From Chthoniobacterales bacterium (GTDB lineage Bacteria; Verrucomicrobiota; Verrucomicrobiia; Chthoniobacterales; UBA10450): a stretch of 8,545 nucleotides of DNA. The stretch spans positions 1-8,545 of the forward strand of contig JACDBM010000324.1 of assembly GCA_013694945.1 (NCBI GenBank), read 5' to 3'. How positions within the stretch are numbered: the stretch's first letter is position 1; every line of letters starts with the position of its first letter. The notes beneath the pieces were generated by a model that saw only the letters and a list, made by a program, of their open reading frames with translations, searched no databases and was not told the origin of the DNA. A program made the position numbers and the translations under genes. This document shows positions 6,508-8,545 of the stretch, in pieces.

Positions 6508-7326
6508 ATGGCATCTAAAGAGACCGATTACGTTCTCGGCACGCACGATGAAGAGGTGGCGCGGCTCGGGTTGCAGCATCGCGTTTGGCGGCCAGTGGTC
6601 ACCGAATGCTGGCAGCGGGTTGGCATCACCCACGGGTGGCGGGTTATCGATGTTGGCGCTGGGCCAGGCTATGCGGCCGCCGATCTCGCGGAAATCGTCG
6701 GTCCCACTGGTGCCGTGCTGGCGATCGAACGCTCGGCGCGCTTCCTCGAGGCCGCCCGCGAAAGATGCGAGAGACGCGGCCTCGGCAACGTGGAGTTTCG
6801 GGAAGCCGATTTGATGGACCACTCGTTAGGCCGGATCGGCTTCGACGCGGCCTGGTGCCGCTGGGTGGCTTCATTCGTCTCTTCGCCGAAAAAGTTGATC
6901 GAGAATATCGCGGGTGCACTGCGTCCTGGCGGCCTCGCGATTTTTCACGAATACAGCGACTACGAGACCTTCCGCTTCATGCCGATCAGGCCTGCGCTGG
7001 AGATGTTCTGCGTGGAGGTGATGGAGAGCTGGCGCGCATCCGGCGGCGAGCCGAACGTCGCGCGGTTTTTGCCGCAGTTGCTCGCCGATGCTGGTTTTCG
7101 TGTCTGCGAGATCAAGCCGCGCGTCCGCACTGTTTCGACGCGGGATTACACCTGGTCCTGGCCGAAGGCGTTCATCGAGATCAATCTGGCGCGACTGCAG
7201 GAACTGGGTCGCGTGACGCCGGAGTGGAGCGCGGATGTGCATCGCGCGTTTGCCCAAGCCGAAGCGGATGCAGGCTCCTGGTTTACCACGCCGATGTTCC
7301 TCGAAATTGTTGCCCGGCGGGACTGA
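6508..7326 (+). CDS. Class I SAM-dependent methyltransferase, substrate unknown
   Basis: A 272-aa methyltransferase of the seven-beta-strand class. SAM-binding motif I is VIDVGAGPGYA (residues 46-56), with an acidic residue after strand 2 at AIER (Glu74), a motif around FDAAWCRW (112-119) and the post-motif LRPGG (138-142). The N-terminus YVLGTHDEEVARLGLQHRVW (12-31) is a region I have seen in environmental ubiE/COQ5-like methyltransferases. The C-terminal half (about 155-272), which would set the substrate, has no recognisable signature. The ATG at 6508 is chosen because GTGGA lies 6 nt upstream; an ATG at 6502 and a GTG at 6487 are in frame too. It starts 27 bp after fdhD on the same strand with no visible terminator, so it may be the last gene of the operon, but a link to molybdenum metabolism is not shown. 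Its stop codon is inside a perfect palindrome. Confidence 0.87.
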   Translation: MASKETDYVLGTHDEEVARLGLQHRVWRPVVTECWQRVGITHGWRVIDVGAGPGYAAADLAEIVGPTGAVLAIERSARFLEAARERCERRGLGNVEFREADLMDHSLGRIGFDAAWCRWVASFVSSPKKLIENIAGALRPGGLAIFHEYSDYETFRFMPIRPALEMFCVEVMESWRASGGEPNVARFLPQLLADAGFRVCEIKPRVRTVSTRDYTWSWPKAFIEINLARLQELGRVTPEWSADVHRAFAQAEADAGSWFTTPMFLEIVARRD

Positions 7327-7339
7327 TCATATGATCAGT
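7322..7339. terminator. Exact 18-bp palindrome carrying both convergent stop codons
   Basis: ACTGATCATATGATCAGT reads the same on both strands. It includes the TGA of the methyltransferase gene (7324-7326) and, on the other strand, the TGA of uvrC (7337-7335). As RNA it could fold as a 7-bp stem with an ATAT loop in either transcript. It is AT-rich with no following T-tract, so it would be a weak terminator at best. It could instead be a protein-binding palindrome. The symmetry is certain; the function is inferred. Confidence 0.4.
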
Positions 7340-8545
7340 GTCGTTGCAGAAATCGGTGCACGTCTTCCGCAAGCTTCGAACCGATCCCTTCCGTCGCTGC
7401 AATCTCCTCCACGCTCGCTTTCCGCAGTCGATTCACCGAACCAAATCTCCGCAGCAGCAAATTCTTGCGATTCTGGCTCACGCCGGGGCAATCATCGAGA
7501 ATGCTTTCCCCAATCCGCTTCTTCATCAGGAGCTGGTGGTAGGTATTCGCAAACCGATGCGCCTCGTCCCGAATGCGCTGGAGGAGACGAAGCGCACCGG
7601 AAGCAACGGGCAGTTGCAGGGGGAGCGCCCGTCCCGGCCGGTAAATTTCTTCATATTCCTTCGCGAGGCCGATGATGGCCAGATCATGCAACCCGAGACG
7701 TTGCAGCTCGTGACACGCTGACGACAACTGCCCTTTGCCGCCATCCACAATAATCAAATCGGGAAGGCGCACGAAGATGGTCGACGATTCGTTAGCCGAG
7801 TGCCGGGCAAGGGTGTCGAGGGGGTTCTCCTGTGAATAATCGGCCGCGCCCGGGTCCGCCGCGCGAGCCTCCAGCAGCACCCGCGCATACCGCCGTCTCA
7901 CGACTTCGGCCATGCTCGCGAAATCGTCCTGACCCGCGACGGTGCGGATCCGGTAGCGCCGATAGTTGTCCTTATCGGGCACGCCATTGCGAAAGCAAAC
8001 CATCGAAGCCACGACGTGCGTGGTGGAAATGTTCGAGATATCGAAGCACTCCATCACGACCGGGAGCCGCTCGAGCTGCAACGCATCTGCGAGCGACTGC
8101 ACATCGATCACCGGATCGATCGCGCTCGGCAGGCTGTGCCGGGTGAAACGGCGCATCGGCCTGGTTGTTCGCTTCAAATCCTCCAGCATGTTACGAAGCT
8201 CCGCCGCCTTTTCGAAATCGAGCTTCTCCGCCGCCTTCTTCATCTCCTCTTCCAGGGTGCCGATCATCTCGCGCGAATGGCCTTCCAGGAAATCGCAGGC
8301 TTGCGCGACGCGCTCGCGGTATTGCTCCGCTGTCGTCTCGCTCAACCGCACCGGCACCTGATAGGTGGAAGACTTCAACTCGCGCTCCGTCGGCGATCCG
8401 CGTCCAAAGGTGAGGACACCGAATTTTTTACGCATGAAATTCAATGTCTGCCGCAAGGCGCCGGCGTGCGCGTAGGGACCGAAGTAGCGTGCTCCATCCT
8501 CTTTTTTGAAGCGCGCGAGGCGGAAGCGCGGCCATTCCTCCGTGG
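7335..8545 (-). CDS. uvrC: UvrABC nuclease subunit UvrC, short form; N-terminus beyond the window
   Basis: The frame is open to the window's right edge, giving 402 C-terminal residues of UvrC, which makes both incisions around DNA lesions in nucleotide excision repair. The visible part starts in the region after the GIY-YIG nuclease (PRFRLARFKKEDGARYFGPY, visible residues 5-24). Then come a UVR motif for UvrB contact (about 98-124), the RNase-H-like 3' nuclease domain with CFDIS (Asp168), VDGGKGQ (Asp267) and RDEAHRFA (His329), and tandem helix-hairpin-helix motifs (about 347-401). A TTG at 8456 is internal, not the start. Two oddities: there is no cysteine before residue 83, where most UvrC proteins have a four-cysteine cluster, and only about 40 residues separate the UVR motif from the nuclease domain, against well over 100 in E. 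coli. There is also extra sequence at about 224-258. Identity is firm; the lineage-specific shape is from memory. Confidence 0.95.
   Translation of the reverse strand, partial: TEEWPRFRLARFKKEDGARYFGPYAHAGALRQTLNFMRKKFGVLTFGRGSPTERELKSSTYQVPVRLSETTAEQYRERVAQACDFLEGHSREMIGTLEEEMKKAAEKLDFEKAAELRNMLEDLKRTTRPMRRFTRHSLPSAIDPVIDVQSLADALQLERLPVVMECFDISNISTTHVVASMVCFRNGVPDKDNYRRYRIRTVAGQDDFASMAEVVRRRYARVLLEARAADPGAADYSQENPLDTLARHSANESSTIFVRLPDLIIVDGGKGQLSSACHELQRLGLHDLAIIGLAKEYEEIYRPGRALPLQLPVASGALRLLQRIRDEAHRFANTYHQLLMKKRIGESILDDCPGVSQNRKNLLLRRFGSVNRLRKASVEEIAATEGIGSKLAEDVHRFLQRH

Noticed and set aside
6585..7334. 249-codon plus-strand ORF overlapping the methyltransferase
   Set aside because: The +2 frame is Arg-rich and featureless, while the other frame carries clear SAM-binding motifs.
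8454..8456. TTG as the uvrC start
   Set aside because: Conserved UvrC sequence (PRFRLARFKKEDGARYFGPY) continues upstream to the window edge, so the gene is cut by the window and this is an internal leucine codon.

Overview
The window is dense, protein-coding, GC-rich bacterial DNA (roughly 60% G+C by eye). I see no rRNA, tRNA, CRISPR array or mobile element. The half-size ABC exporter, the LysM protein and the molybdenum-enzyme genes would suit a Gram-negative-type soil or environmental bacterium. The UvrC is an unusual short form, with a stretch around 'NISTTHVVASMV' and 'YRRYRIRTVAGQ' that I associate from memory with Verrucomicrobiota. That assignment is tentative and no search was run.

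Layout. (1) The 3' end of a LysM-domain gene (+, 1-291) runs convergently into an MsbA-like ABC exporter gene (-, 307-2067). Their 15-bp gap lies in a strong hairpin (271-304). (2) A short divergent region (2068-2229) separates the exporter from the plus-strand genes. It holds a stem-loop at the exporter start and a doubtful 41-codon minus-strand ORF. (3) A tight plus-strand operon follows: a small MOSC-domain protein (2230-2715), mobA (2712-3335), a formate-dehydrogenase-like FdhF/YdeP-family molybdoenzyme (3335-5665) and fdhD (5662-6480). Each junction overlaps by 1-4 nt. A SAM-dependent methyltransferase gene (6508-7326) starts 27 bp downstream and may be co-transcribed. (4) A short uvrC (-) converges on the methyltransferase and runs off the right edge. 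An exact 18-bp palindrome carries the stop codons of both genes.

How the genes work together. Three of the four operon genes have a clear place around one enzyme. MobA makes the guanine-dinucleotide form of the molybdenum cofactor, FdhD supplies sulfur needed to activate formate-dehydrogenase-type bis-MGD enzymes, and the large YdeP-like protein is the enzyme. It has a cysteine where E. coli FdhH has selenocysteine. The MOSC protein is the one without an assigned job; a role in handling the Mo cofactor or its sulfur is a reasonable guess. No iron-sulfur or membrane partner subunit is encoded here, so the electron acceptor and true substrate are unknown.

The most unusual points are the UvrC, which lacks both the usual cysteine cluster and most of the central domain; the self-contained MOSC-mobA-YdeP-fdhD cassette; and the structured convergent gene ends.
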